A stretch of DNA of 64,000 nucleotides from contig NZ_MDDS01000024.1 of the NCBI RefSeq assembly GCF_001721295.1, positions 62,001-126,000 on the forward strand. The letters are read 5' to 3'. The notes below the pieces were generated by a model that saw nothing but the letters and a program-made list of their open reading frames with translations, was not told where the DNA came from and did no database searches. This DNA is from Sphingomonas turrisvirgatae (GTDB lineage Bacteria; Pseudomonadota; Alphaproteobacteria; Sphingomonadales; Sphingomonadaceae). How positions within the stretch are numbered: the stretch's first letter is position 1; every line of letters begins with the position of its first letter. The position numbers and the translations under genes are program-made. Shown one piece after another: positions 18,094 through 26,633 of the stretch.

Positions 18094-18168
18094 GGCCCCT
18101 TCGTCTAGCGGTTAGGACGCGGCCCTTTCACGGCTGAAACACGGGTTCGATTCCCGTAGGGGTCACCA
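18094..18168 (+). tRNA. tRNA-Glu (TTC anticodon)
   Basis: A complete cloverleaf of 75 bases with encoded CCA. The acceptor arm pairs GGCCCCT with AGGGGTC. The anticodon loop is CTTTCAC, giving TTC. The T arm contains GGGTTCGATTCCC. It closely resembles the E. coli tRNA-Glu. The catabolic island begins about 1 kb downstream; I saw no repeat of its 3' end that would mark an integration site. Confidence 0.97.
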
Positions 18169-18301
18169 AACTCGCCGAAAACGGCGGATGCGGCGGTTTT
18201 CCAGCCTTTCAGAGCCAGGTGGGACACCTGACCATATTTCGGCGTGGCGCCGATTGCCCAGCGGTCGTTCTCGCCGGGTGGTGCCGCAAAAGGGGGAATG
18301 G

Positions 18302-19156
18302 ATGACGGATTTCGTGCTGCGCCTGCAATGCAACGATCGGCCCGGCCTGGTGGCCAGGGTCGCCGGCTTTCTGGCCGAGCGCGGCTGCAACATCGACGAC
18401 GCACAACAGTTCAACGACGCTTCGAACGAGCGCTTCTTCATGCGCGTCGCCTTCAGCGCGCGCGAGGGCAGCACGCTAGACGAACTTCGCGAAGGGTTCG
18501 CGCCGATTGGTGACAGTACGGACATGACCTGGTCGCTCAAGGACCAGGCCACGCGCAGCAAGGTCGTGCTGATGGTGTCCAAATGGGACCACTGCCTGGG
18601 CGACCTGCTGTATCGCAACGTCCTTGGCGAACTGCCGATGGAGGTGGTGGCGATCGTGTCGAACCACCCCCGCTCTGCGCTGCATACGTCGTGGATCGGC
18701 AACATTCCCTACCACCATTTCCCGATCACCCGGGATAGCAAGGCCGCGCAGGAAGCGCAGGTCAAGCAGGTGGTCAGCGACACAGGCGCCGACCTGGTCG
18801 TGCTGGCCCGCTACATGCAGATCCTGTCGGACGATCTTGCAAGCTTTCTGGCCGGGCGCTGCATCAACATCCATCACAGCTTCCTCCCCGGCTTCAAGGG
18901 TTCCAAACCCTATCACCAAGCGCATGAGCGCGGCGTGAAGATGATCGGCGCGACGGCCCATTACGTCACCGCCGATCTCGACGAGGGGCCGATCATCCAT
19001 CAGGACGTGGAAGCCGTGAGCCATTCGGACACGCCCGACGATCTGGTCCGCAAGGGCCGCGACATCGAGCGTCGCGTCCTGGCCGAGGCCGTGCGGCTTC
19101 ACCTTCTCGACCGGGTGTTCCTCAATGGCGCGCGGACGGTGGTGTTCCGGGGCTGA
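18302..19156 (+). CDS. purU: Formyltetrahydrofolate deformylase
   Basis: Hydrolyses 10-formyl-THF to formate and THF, balancing one-carbon pools. The 284-residue protein has an N-terminal ACT domain (about 5-80) and a C-terminal formyltransferase-fold domain with the catalytic trio N189, H191 (INIHHSFLPGFKG) and D227 (DLDEGPI). The start at 18302 has AAAGGGGGAA just upstream, whereas an in-frame ATG at 18188 adds 38 unrelated residues. It marks the right border of the housekeeping part. Demethylation reactions in the neighbouring island would also load the C1 pool, but a link is speculative. Confidence 0.93.
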   Translation: MTDFVLRLQCNDRPGLVARVAGFLAERGCNIDDAQQFNDASNERFFMRVAFSAREGSTLDELREGFAPIGDSTDMTWSLKDQATRSKVVLMVSKWDHCLGDLLYRNVLGELPMEVVAIVSNHPRSALHTSWIGNIPYHHFPITRDSKAAQEAQVKQVVSDTGADLVVLARYMQILSDDLASFLAGRCINIHHSFLPGFKGSKPYHQAHERGVKMIGATAHYVTADLDEGPIIHQDVEAVSHSDTPDDLVRKGRDIERRVLAEAVRLHLLDRVFLNGARTVVFRG

Positions 19157-19188
19157 ACCCTGGCGACACCCCCAACCCCGGCGCGATC

Positions 19189-20013
19189 TCAGCTGATGGC
19201 TGCGTCCGGCAGCCGCAATTCCATGCCAGCCATGCCCGTCGCCCAGCTGGGCATGGCTTCGTAGAAGATAGTTTCGCCCCGCGCGCCGGGCACTGCGGCG
19301 GCGACGACGATCCAGGCGTTGACTTCCAGCCCGCCATTACCGGCAATGTCGAGGATGTTCGCATTGTCGCGCGCGGCCAGCGCATCGATATCGCCAGCGG
19401 CCATGTCGGCGAGGAACGCCTGGTCCCACGGCTCGACCACGGTCCCCTCCTGCGGCATGCCGACCCAGTGAGACAATCCTCCGCCGGCAAGCAGCACGAC
19501 GCGCACGTCATCGGCCAGCGCTGCAACATAGGCAGCGATCGTCTCGCCCATCCGCCGGCAGTCGGCCGGCGACGGATCGGGATAGAAGACGGTGTTCACG
19601 TAAAGCGGCGCCGCAGGAATGCGGCGGTCGGGGTCGACGATGCCGAGCGGGATCATCACGCCATGGTCAGGCGCAAGCGGCGCAGCCTCGGCAATGTCGA
19701 TCCCCTGCTCCGCCGCGAAGCGGCGCAAGCCACTGGCGAAATCGCCTGCGCCGGGGATCGGATCACGCGGCAGGCCCATGTCGCCGAGCGGCACGAATTC
19801 CTCCGCCGTGCCGACCGCGAACGGCGCCGGCGCGGTCAGGGTGAAGTTGTTCAAGTGATCGCTGGTGACGATCAGGATCAGAGTCGGATCGAGCGCTCGG
19901 ATGCGGCGGCCGATTTCGCGCATTCCCTGGAACACGCGCTCGGCCTGATCCTCGACGCCATCGGGGGCGCCGAGTTGATGCGACATGGCGAATGCGCCGA
20001 CGATTCTGCCCAT
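19189..20013 (-). CDS. Class III extradiol ring-cleavage dioxygenase, catalytic (LigB/CarBb-like) subunit
   Basis: The iron-binding subunit of a meta-cleavage enzyme that opens a catechol ring next to the diol. The 274 residues carry the LigB-fold iron ligands: H12 in MSHQ and H53 in TSDHLN, with the catalytic-base region APDHGVMIPL (H117) and a C-terminal NGGLEVNAW glutamate. It lies one base after the small subunit gene. The set with the CarC-like hydrolase and CarAa-like oxygenase matches the carbazole-type upper pathway, where CarBaBb cleaves 2'-aminobiphenyl-2,3-diol. The actual diol used here is not known. Confidence 0.85.
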   Translation of the reverse strand: MGRIVGAFAMSHQLGAPDGVEDQAERVFQGMREIGRRIRALDPTLILIVTSDHLNNFTLTAPAPFAVGTAEEFVPLGDMGLPRDPIPGAGDFASGLRRFAAEQGIDIAEAAPLAPDHGVMIPLGIVDPDRRIPAAPLYVNTVFYPDPSPADCRRMGETIAAYVAALADDVRVVLLAGGGLSHWVGMPQEGTVVEPWDQAFLADMAAGDIDALAARDNANILDIAGNGGLEVNAWIVVAAAVPGARGETIFYEAMPSWATGMAGMELRLPDAAIS

Positions 20014-20014
20014 G

Positions 20015-20284
20015 CTATCTCCGGTCGAAAAAGTGGCTCATTGCGAAGAAGGGCAAGGTCGGCCGGCCCGACCAGATCAACCACTTAATCACGTAATTGC
20101 CATGGATACCGAGGTGCGAGAGCTCGTCGCGGCTGCCCGAACGCAGCACCTCCCGCGCGTCCGGCGCTATACCGAAGCGGTCGAACAGCGCGTCGGGGTC
20201 GCTTTTCACCAGTGCGCGCTCGTCGGGATGGCGCACGAGATGCTCGATCATGGCCGTCACGCCCGCTGGCGCGCTCACGCTCAC
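20015..20284 (-). CDS. LigA/CarBa-like small subunit of extradiol dioxygenase
   Basis: An 89-residue all-helical subunit of the LigA family, which caps the LigB-type active site. The C-terminal GIHGNYVIKWLIW is the family signature; the length matches CarBa and is shorter than LigA. The start is GTG at 20284, overlapping the hydrolase stop as GTGA. Placement directly before the catalytic subunit supports a heteromeric dioxygenase. Confidence 0.85.
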   Translation of the reverse strand: MSVSAPAGVTAMIEHLVRHPDERALVKSDPDALFDRFGIAPDAREVLRSGSRDELSHLGIHGNYVIKWLIWSGRPTLPFFAMSHFFDRR

Positions 20285-21141
20285 GCCGCCTTCAAGAAAC
20301 GATTGACCGCGCCGCAGAAATCATCGGTCGCCTCGATCATTGCCCAGTGGCCGCAATGCGGGACGATATAGCCCCAGCTGTTCGGCAGCAGTTCGAGGAA
20401 CCGATAGGCGCGCGGGAGGATCGATACGCCGTCCTCCTTGCCGTTCACCACGAGCACTGGATGGGTGATCGTGCGCACGGCATCCTCGGGGTAGTTGAGC
20501 GTGCCCTTGCGCGTCTCGCCATTGATCGCGGCGAGTGCGGCCTGCGAGGCGGGATCGTCGACCAGATCGAAGCGATATTTCACCATCTCGTCGCTGGGCA
20601 CGAAGCCCGGTGCGGTCAGCCCGCCGATGACGCGGCGCATGCCGTCCATGGTGAAGTCGTACTGGAGATTGTGCATGAGCTGCGGCGAGGGCTTTTCCGG
20701 GATCGGCAATCCGGCGCTGCCCATCAGGACGATGCGGTCGAACAGTTCGGGCCGCTCGATCGCCACGCCGATCGCGGTGGCGCCCCCCATCGAATTGCCG
20801 ACGATGTGCACGCCGGACAGCCCCATCGCATCGAGGAAGTCGATGAGGTGCCGATTGCGACCGGGCTGGTCGTAGACATAGCTGTCCGGTGACGGCTTGT
20901 CGGTCTTGCCGAAGCCGATCATGTCAGGCGCGATCACGCGGAAATGCGGCGCGAAATGCGCGAAACAGTCCTGCCAGTTGCCCCAGCTGTCCGCCCCCGC
21001 ACCGCCGCCGTGGAGCAGGATCAGGACCGGGGCGCCAACCTTGTGAAGCGCGGCCTCCCAATAATGGGTGCGGACGCCGCCGGCGTCGATGAAGTTCGAC
21101 GTGATGCTCATCTTGCCCCCGGTCATCTGGTCCGCGCTCAT
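20281..21141 (-). CDS. Alpha/beta hydrolase, meta-cleavage product hydrolase (CarC-like)
   Basis: Hydrolyses the carbon-carbon bond of ring-cleavage products, releasing an aromatic acid and a hydroxydienoate. The 286 residues show HGGGAGADSW (oxyanion region), nucleophile elbow GNSMGG (S117), the acid in NGKEDGVS and the base in PHCGHWAMIE. These are the features of the CarC/BphD group. The start ATG overlaps the Rieske oxygenase stop by four bases and the gene overlaps the small subunit, so translation is coupled through the operon. Confidence 0.88.
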   Translation of the reverse strand: MSADQMTGGKMSITSNFIDAGGVRTHYWEAALHKVGAPVLILLHGGGAGADSWGNWQDCFAHFAPHFRVIAPDMIGFGKTDKPSPDSYVYDQPGRNRHLIDFLDAMGLSGVHIVGNSMGGATAIGVAIERPELFDRIVLMGSAGLPIPEKPSPQLMHNLQYDFTMDGMRRVIGGLTAPGFVPSDEMVKYRFDLVDDPASQAALAAINGETRKGTLNYPEDAVRTITHPVLVVNGKEDGVSILPRAYRFLELLPNSWGYIVPHCGHWAMIEATDDFCGAVNRFLKAA

Positions 21142-22298
21142 CGTAGATCACTCTTTTGCTGGATGCCACGGCCGTGGCGGCTGGCCAGGCGACGCCATTG
21201 CAGGATCGTCTCGTCCGGTTCGCACAGCATTTCGTCGACCCAGCCGAAATCGTCGGCATAGAAAGGTTCGGTCACTTCGCGCGCCCAGATGTCGTCGCCG
21301 TTGAACCCATCGAGGCCGTGCGGCTTCCAGATCGCCTCGAAATCGTTGGCGAAGGTGATGCGGTCGGCTTCGCTCTCGACCGGCTTGCCGATCGTCTGGA
21401 CATAAAGGTGCGTGCTCTCGTCCAGCGGCACATACCATTCATATTGCGTGAGGCCGACGGTCGGGAAGCTTTCGACCATCAATACGCCGGGCAGCCAGAC
21501 CGAAGTGCCGACCGAGGCCGAGGTGCCCGAGACCTTTTCCGAACGCGGGCCGCTCACCACAACTTCGCCGTCGATGACACCGTCCCACACCGCGTCATGC
21601 TGCGCGAAATCGTCCATCACACCCTTGGGGCCGTCCGCGTCCTCGACCAGCTGCACCGCGCCGGGCTTGGGCGTGTGGCCGATCGGGAAGTTGAACGTGC
21701 GGTAATGCCGCAGCGTCGTATCCTTGTGGATGAAGATGTGCAGTGCGTCGAAGCCGTTCTCCGCGCCCAGCCGCCAGTTCGAATTCACGACCCGATGCTT
21801 GCCCAGTACCATGCGATTTTCGTCGAGGAAGCCCGGCGGCACGTCGTTCTTGAGCGGATGGACCTGATCCTCATCGCCCAGGAACACGAAGATGAGGCCC
21901 TGCGCTTCCTCGACCGGATAGGTGACGATCTTGCGCCGGCCGATCAGGCGGCTGTCGGGGACGGCAAGGATGTTGACGAGCTCGCCGGTCTGGAAGCGAT
22001 AGGTATAGCCGTGATACCAGCAGGTGATCGTGTCCTTGGTATAGCAATCGGGCTTGCGCGACAGCGGCACCCCGCGATGCAGGCAGCGGTCGCGCATCGC
22101 ATAAACCTTGCCCTCGATCCGCTTGATCAGCAGCTTTTCGCCGAGCAGCTGCACGACCTCGAGCTGCCCCTCCCCCAGCTCCTTGGAAAATCGCACTGGA
22201 TACCAATGGTTGCGGAAGCCCAGCTTGGCTTCGACATAGCCTTTCCAGTCCCCGACCATGCCCACGACCTCAGGGTTGACCAGCGGCTCTTCGTTCAT
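21138..22298 (-). CDS. Rieske non-haem iron oxygenase, terminal component (CarAa-like)
   Basis: The substrate-binding oxygenase of a three-component system (386 residues). The Rieske cluster ligands are C72/H74 (CLHRG) and C93/H96 (CWYHG). The mononuclear iron ligands are H187 and H191 in ENGFDALHIFIHKD plus an Asp in the C-terminal DEMLCEPDE. Long stretches such as KLGFRNHWYPV, DRCLHRGV, ITCWYH, SNWRL and GFNGDDIWARE match carbazole 1,9a-dioxygenase CarAa as I recall it. That enzyme attacks an angular position of N- or O-bridged biaryls. The start at 22298 has GGGA seven bases upstream. First gene of a four-gene operon. Confidence 0.88.
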   Translation of the reverse strand: MNEEPLVNPEVVGMVGDWKGYVEAKLGFRNHWYPVRFSKELGEGQLEVVQLLGEKLLIKRIEGKVYAMRDRCLHRGVPLSRKPDCYTKDTITCWYHGYTYRFQTGELVNILAVPDSRLIGRRKIVTYPVEEAQGLIFVFLGDEDQVHPLKNDVPPGFLDENRMVLGKHRVVNSNWRLGAENGFDALHIFIHKDTTLRHYRTFNFPIGHTPKPGAVQLVEDADGPKGVMDDFAQHDAVWDGVIDGEVVVSGPRSEKVSGTSASVGTSVWLPGVLMVESFPTVGLTQYEWYVPLDESTHLYVQTIGKPVESEADRITFANDFEAIWKPHGLDGFNGDDIWAREVTEPFYADDFGWVDEMLCEPDETILQWRRLASRHGRGIQQKSDLR

Positions 22299-22377
22299 CG
22301 TCATTCCCTTTTCTGGCCATGGCAAACAGCGTCAGCTGCTTGATTTCACGCCATGGCTTCCCCTGAATCTGATATGA

Positions 22378-22386
22378 TTGTATGAC
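22378..22386. promoter_or_regulatory. Half-site of the shared 9-1-9 operator
   Basis: TTGTATGAC, identical to the left arm of the perfect palindrome at 24403, lies between the divergent CarAa-like operon and the reductase gene. The right arm is not conserved, so it may be a weak or monomeric site. Confidence 0.5.
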
Positions 22387-22422
22387 AAAGTTTTAGCGGG
22401 TTTGTCGAGGGGGAGTTTGCAG

Positions 22423-23418
22423 ATGTTTCGTGCCAGCCTGCATTTTCAGGATGGGGGAACCGTGACGATCGATGTCGCGCCGGGGCAGACCGTGGTCGAG
22501 GCGGCGCTGGAGGCCGATGCGCCGCTGCGGTCGGATTGCATGAGCGGCGATTGCGGGTCGTGCATTGCGCGGTGCAGCGCCGGCACGCTTGCGCTTGACC
22601 CGATGACGACGCCGATCGTGAGCGAGGACGAGCGCGACGAAGGCATCTATCCCACCTGCCTGACACGGCTGACCTCGGACGCGCGGTTCGAACTGCCTTA
22701 TCCACTCGCCAGCGCGCCGGATGCCCCGGGACGGCACCGCGCCGCGCTGGTGCGAATCGACCGGCTGGCGAAGAACGTGTCGCGCCTCGTGATGCGGCTC
22801 GACGATCCGGAGGGCTTTCGTTTCCAGCCCGGCCAGTATCTGCGCCTGCGGCCGCCGGGCCTGCGCGTTGCGCGGCCCTTTTCGATCGCGTCGGCGCCGG
22901 GCGACCTGCCGGAGCTGGAACTGCTGATCCGGCATTTACCAGGCGGCCAGGTCAGCGGCTGGCTAGAGAGCGAGGCGGCCGCGGCCGGGGCACCGCTGAC
23001 GTTGCAGGGTCCGCTCGGCGGCTTCGCGCTGGATGATCGTGCGTCGCGGGCAGTGTTCGTGGCCGGCGGCACGGGGCTTGCGCCAATGCTGTCGATCATC
23101 CGCGCCCATGCCGGCCGCTTGCCGATGCTGCTATGCTTTGGCTGCACCCGGCCCGAGGAATTGTTCCTGCATGACGAACTGGAGCAGATCGCCGCCGACA
23201 TGCCGGATCTGGAGGTGTGGATCGCCCTGATGGAAGGCGCGTCGGGCAATGTGCGTGCCGGCACTGCGGTCGCGCTGCTCGCCGACGATCCCGTCGCCGA
23301 CACCAGCTATCACCTGTGCGGCCCGCCAGCGATGGTCGAGGCCGCGCGCGAGGTGCTGCGCGCACGCGGCGTGCCGTCGGCGCTCATCCGGGCGGAACGG
23401 TTCGCGGTGGGGATCTAG
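22423..23418 (+). CDS. Ferredoxin-NAD(P)H reductase with plant-type [2Fe-2S] domain (CarAd-like)
   Basis: Passes electrons from NAD(P)H to the Rieske ferredoxin. The 331 residues comprise an N-terminal [2Fe-2S] domain with C39, C44, C47 and C79, then an FAD-binding barrel (RPFSIAS) and an NAD-binding domain (GGTGLAPMLSII, CGPPAMV). This is the BenC/CarAd layout. The start at 22423 has GGGGGAG nine bases upstream; an upstream in-frame ATG would overlap the operator half-site. Divergent from the oxygenase operon and convergent with the asparaginase gene, whose stop it shares (CTAG). Confidence 0.88.
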   Translation: MFRASLHFQDGGTVTIDVAPGQTVVEAALEADAPLRSDCMSGDCGSCIARCSAGTLALDPMTTPIVSEDERDEGIYPTCLTRLTSDARFELPYPLASAPDAPGRHRAALVRIDRLAKNVSRLVMRLDDPEGFRFQPGQYLRLRPPGLRVARPFSIASAPGDLPELELLIRHLPGGQVSGWLESEAAAAGAPLTLQGPLGGFALDDRASRAVFVAGGTGLAPMLSIIRAHAGRLPMLLCFGCTRPEELFLHDELEQIAADMPDLEVWIALMEGASGNVRAGTAVALLADDPVADTSYHLCGPPAMVEAAREVLRARGVPSALIRAERFAVGI

Positions 23419-24380
23419 GCCGCAAGCCAGCCGCGCACGCGTGCTTCGGCAGTGGCGGCGTCGGCGCCACCGGCGAGGGCCACGGCAAACAACAGGCGCA
23501 GCTTGCGCGCGCTCAGATCCTCGGCACCGATTGCGCCGACATCGGCAAGCGCCGCGCCGGAGGCATAGCTGGGCGCGGTGCCGCCGCCCAGGCAGCTGGT
23601 CGCGATGCCGACCAGCACCCCGCCCGCGCGAGCTTTGGCAATCGCCGGGAGCAGCTGACCGGGGACATTGCCGCGCCCGAACCCCTCGACCACCAGGCCG
23701 CGCACGCCACTCGCCATCAGCGCCTCGATCAGCGCTGGCCTGCTACCCATGCCGAGCGCCGCAATCTCCACCGCCGGTTCGGGGTCGACCAGTGCGAAGG
23801 CGGGCGCGCGCCGCGGCGTGGCGGTGAAGCGCACGCCATGATCGTCGGCGCGGCCGATCGTGCTGCCGTGCGGGCCGAACGCCTCGGGGCCGCTGCTGTC
23901 GAGCTTGCGCGCGCTGCGTGCCGGCAGGATGCGGCCGCCGAACACGATCGCGGCGCCGATCCCACGTGCGCTCGGATGGCGCGCGACCGCCACGGCATCG
24001 TGCAGATTGGCCGGGCCATCGCAGCCGGGCACCGACGCCGCCCGCTGCGCCCCGGTGAACAGCACCGGCGCGTCACCGCCATGAAACAGGTCGGCGAGGA
24101 AGCAGACGTCCTCCATCGTGTCGGTGCCGTGGGTCACCACCACCCCCTGCGCCCCGCCTGCCACGGCATCGGCGATCTCACGTACAATGCCGATCGCGTC
24201 GGCAAAGCGCATATCTTCGCTGAGGCCGCTATAGGCATGGCGCTCCACCACGCCCACCCGCAGCTCAGGCGCCAAAATGTCGCGCAGCCCGGCCGCGCCT
24301 TCACGCGCCACCAGCACGCCGCGCGCATCGGGGAGCGAGGCGATGGTTCCGCCGGCATCGATCAAAACAACACTGGACAT
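23415..24380 (-). CDS. Type I/II asparaginase family amidohydrolase
   Basis: A 321-residue amide hydrolase of the asparaginase fold. Catalytic motifs are DAGGTIAS (T12) and THGTDTMED (T86, D87), the two-threonine system of bacterial asparaginases. There is no signal peptide, so it is cytoplasmic. Its promoter region contains the perfect 9-1-9 operator and it is divergent from the Rieske ferredoxin, so co-regulation with the oxygenase system is likely. The substrate could be a side-chain amide formed during catabolism rather than asparagine itself; that is inference. Confidence 0.85.
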   Translation of the reverse strand: MSSVVLIDAGGTIASLPDARGVLVAREGAAGLRDILAPELRVGVVERHAYSGLSEDMRFADAIGIVREIADAVAGGAQGVVVTHGTDTMEDVCFLADLFHGGDAPVLFTGAQRAASVPGCDGPANLHDAVAVARHPSARGIGAAIVFGGRILPARSARKLDSSGPEAFGPHGSTIGRADDHGVRFTATPRRAPAFALVDPEPAVEIAALGMGSRPALIEALMASGVRGLVVEGFGRGNVPGQLLPAIAKARAGGVLVGIATSCLGGGTAPSYASGAALADVGAIGAEDLSARKLRLLFAVALAGGADAATAEARVRGWLAA

Positions 24381-24402
24381 GCGCAGCCCTTCACGCCATT
24401 CT

Positions 24403-24421
24403 TTGTATGACAGTCATACAA
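24403..24421. promoter_or_regulatory. Perfect 9-1-9 palindromic operator
   Basis: TTGTATGAC-A-GTCATACAA is a perfect inverted repeat centred between the divergent asparaginase and Rieske ferredoxin genes, 15 bases before the ferredoxin ATG. It defines the consensus for related sites at 22378, 26584, 31559, 31668 and 44243. The pattern fits a dimeric GntR- or MarR-type repressor. Confidence 0.85.
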
Positions 24422-24435
24422 TACAGATAGGTTCA

Positions 24436-24756
24436 ATGTCGACGCTGATGCCGGGAAAGATCGCCCTTTGCCAAGCCGATTCGCTCGAACCCGGGCAGAT
24501 GACGCGTTTCGAGCCGGCCGGCATGGATCCGCTGCTGCTGATCAATGACGGCGGCACGTTCCGGCTGATCGAGGATGATTGCACCCACGCCATTGCTTCG
24601 CTTGCCGAGGGGCGGCTTGAAGGGCAGACGATCTTCTGCCCGCTGCACGGCGGCAGTTTCGACATCGTGACCGGCAAAGCGAAGAGCCTGCCGTGCAAGC
24701 ATCCGCTGCGCACCTTTACCGTCGCGGTCGATGACGGGGTCGTTTACCTCGCCTGA
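24436..24756 (+). CDS. Rieske-type ferredoxin (CarAc-like)
   Basis: A 106-residue electron carrier between reductase and oxygenase. Rieske ligands are C49/H51 (CTHAIASL) and C68/H71 (CPLHGGSFD). The segment between them, with IASL-EG-L-G, closely resembles carbazole dioxygenase ferredoxin CarAc as I recall it. The start at 24436 immediately follows the operator; an upstream in-frame extension reads through the asparaginase gene and is rejected. It ends six bases before the convergent gamma-glutamyltransferase stop. Confidence 0.9.
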   Translation: MSTLMPGKIALCQADSLEPGQMTRFEPAGMDPLLLINDGGTFRLIEDDCTHAIASLAEGRLEGQTIFCPLHGGSFDIVTGKAKSLPCKHPLRTFTVAVDDGVVYLA

Positions 24757-24762
24757 CCGGCG

Positions 24763-26553
24763 TTATCTGCCCACCGCATAGGCCTGCATCAGCCGCGGCG
24801 TCGCGGCGGCATGCAGCACGCCATCGGCATCGCGCTCGGCCATGGTGAGCCGCCCGGCCGACCATGCCGGCGCGACGCGCACGTCGTGGCCGCGCGCCTT
24901 CAAGCCCTCGATCATTGCTTCGCCATAGGCTTCCTCGATCACCGCGACGTTCGGCATCGCCTCACGCGGGTAGAAGGACGATGGGAAGTGGACGCTGTGG
25001 AACAGCGGCAGGTCGAGCGCGGCCTGAAGCTTCATCCCGCCCAGGATGCGGCGCAGCAGCAGGACCAACTGCCACTGGTCCTGCTGATCGCCGCCCGGCG
25101 TGCCGCAGACCAGCGCGGGCCGCCCCTCGCGCAGGGCAAGCGTCGGCGTCAGCGTGGTGCGCGGGCGCTTGCCGGGCGCGAGTGTGGTGGGCAGCCCGGG
25201 CGCGAGGCTGAACATCTGCGCGCGGGTATTGAGCGCGAAGCCAAGGTCGGGAATCGTCGGCGAGGATTGCGGCCAGCCGCCCGAGGGCGTGGCGCTGACC
25301 ATGTTGCCGTGCCGGTCGATCACGTCGATATGAACGGTGTCGCCCGGCTTCAGTGTCGCCTTGAGGTGGATCATCGTCGGCTCGCCGATGCCGATCCCCG
25401 CTGCCTCGCTCCCAGCGACGCGGGTGTCGGCAAGCACGGCGGCGACTTGCGCTTCGAAACCGGGCACCACTCCCGGCCGCTGGCCGGCGTCGGCACGATC
25501 GCCGATCAGCGCGGCTCGCGATCGGGCGTAATCGGCGGACAGCAGCGTATCGATCGGCACGTCGACAAAGGCCGGGTCGCCATAATAGGCCTCGCGGTCC
25601 GCATAAGCGAGCTTCACCGCCTCGATCACCAGATGCACCCAGGCCTGGCTCTCCGGCTCTAAATCGGCGATGCCGGCAGCATCGAGCAGCGCCAGCGCCT
25701 GCAACAGCACCGGCCCCTGCCCCCAGCTTTGCGTCTTGCAGATCGTCCAGCCATGGAAGTCGGCGGTGACCGGTGCCTCGTAACTGGCCGACCAGTTCGC
25801 CATGTCATGCCCGGTGAGCAGCGCGGGATGACGCGATCCGCTCGAATCCATCATCTCGTTTCGGCCGAACCGGTCGATCGCCTCGGCCACGAAGCCGCTG
25901 CGCCACGCTTCGCGTGCGCGGTCGATCTGCGCCGTGCGCGTACCGTGCGTGCCCGCTTCCGCCAGGATGCGGCGCCATGTGCCGGCGAGCACCGGATTGC
26001 GGAACAGCTTGCCCGCGACCGGCGGCTCGCCACCGGGCAGCCAGATATCCGCGCCGGTCGACCATTCGGTGCGCAGCGCATCGGCGACATCGGCGATCGC
26101 GCACGACGCGCCGGGCAGCAGCGGGTGCCCGTCCTCCAGATAGTGGATCGCGGGGGCCATGACGTCCGCCAGGTTCATCGTGCCGTGATCGCGCAGCAGG
26201 GTCAGCCACGCGTCGAACGCGCCGGGCACCACCGCCGCGACCAGCCCCGACCCCGGCACGGCGTCGAGCTCCATCGTCGCGAAACGGTCGAGCGTCGCGG
26301 CGGCGGGGGCGACGCCCTGCCCGCATAGCACATGCGGGCCGCTCGCTTCCGCAGTGTGGAACAGGATCGGCACCTCGCCCGCCGGGCCGCACAGATGCGG
26401 TTCGACCACCGACAGCATGAAGCCGCCCGCGACCGCTGCGTCGAACGCATTGCCGCCGCGCTCGAGCATGCCCATCGCGACCTGACTGACGATCCAGTGG
26501 GTCGAGGCGGCGACGCCGAACGTGCCGCTGATTTCGGGTCGAGTCGTGAACAT
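24763..26553 (-). CDS. Gamma-glutamyltransferase family protein
   Basis: An N-terminal-nucleophile hydrolase of 596 residues that would self-cleave into two subunits. The catalytic threonine is T406 in GDTVHIDVIDRHGNMVS. Upstream are FGVAASTHW and the GGNAFDAAVA signature; downstream, SGGWPQSSP and a PRTTLTPTL segment. The sequence suits the YwrD-like branch. I see no signal peptide, so a cytoplasmic enzyme is likely. I start at the ATG at 26553, preceded by GAGAGGGG. It would cleave or transfer gamma-glutamyl groups. Its promoter carries the shared operator, tying it to the catabolic regulon. Confidence 0.87.
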   Translation of the reverse strand: MFTTRPEISGTFGVAASTHWIVSQVAMGMLERGGNAFDAAVAGGFMLSVVEPHLCGPAGEVPILFHTAEASGPHVLCGQGVAPAAATLDRFATMELDAVPGSGLVAAVVPGAFDAWLTLLRDHGTMNLADVMAPAIHYLEDGHPLLPGASCAIADVADALRTEWSTGADIWLPGGEPPVAGKLFRNPVLAGTWRRILAEAGTHGTRTAQIDRAREAWRSGFVAEAIDRFGRNEMMDSSGSRHPALLTGHDMANWSASYEAPVTADFHGWTICKTQSWGQGPVLLQALALLDAAGIADLEPESQAWVHLVIEAVKLAYADREAYYGDPAFVDVPIDTLLSADYARSRAALIGDRADAGQRPGVVPGFEAQVAAVLADTRVAGSEAAGIGIGEPTMIHLKATLKPGDTVHIDVIDRHGNMVSATPSGGWPQSSPTIPDLGFALNTRAQMFSLAPGLPTTLAPGKRPRTTLTPTLALREGRPALVCGTPGGDQQDQWQLVLLLRRILGGMKLQAALDLPLFHSVHFPSSFYPREAMPNVAVIEEAYGEAMIEGLKARGHDVRVAPAWSAGRLTMAERDADGVLHAAATPRLMQAYAVGR

Positions 26554-26583
26554 GGCGGCCCCTCTCTTGCCTTTGGCGCAGTT

Positions 26584-26602
26584 CTGTATGACGATCATAC
26601 GA
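26584..26602. promoter_or_regulatory. 9-1-9 operator, imperfect copy
   Basis: CTGTATGAC-G-ATCATACGA matches the consensus with conserved GTATGA/TCATAC cores. It lies between the divergent gamma-glutamyltransferase and tannase-family genes, 31 bases from each start codon. Confidence 0.75.
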
Positions 26603-26633
26603 AATCGATCAACTGTAATGAAGGGGGATACGC

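Noticed and set aside
18150..19200. Possible integration site at tRNA-Glu
   Set aside because: I noticed no integrase, no repeated copy of the tRNA 3' end and no composition break, so no attachment site is annotated.
19189..24756. Naming the genes carAa, carBa, carBb, carC, carAc and carAd outright
   Set aside because: Sequence resemblance is strong, but gene order, extra regulon members and absence of a lower pathway leave the substrate open, so only car-like is claimed.
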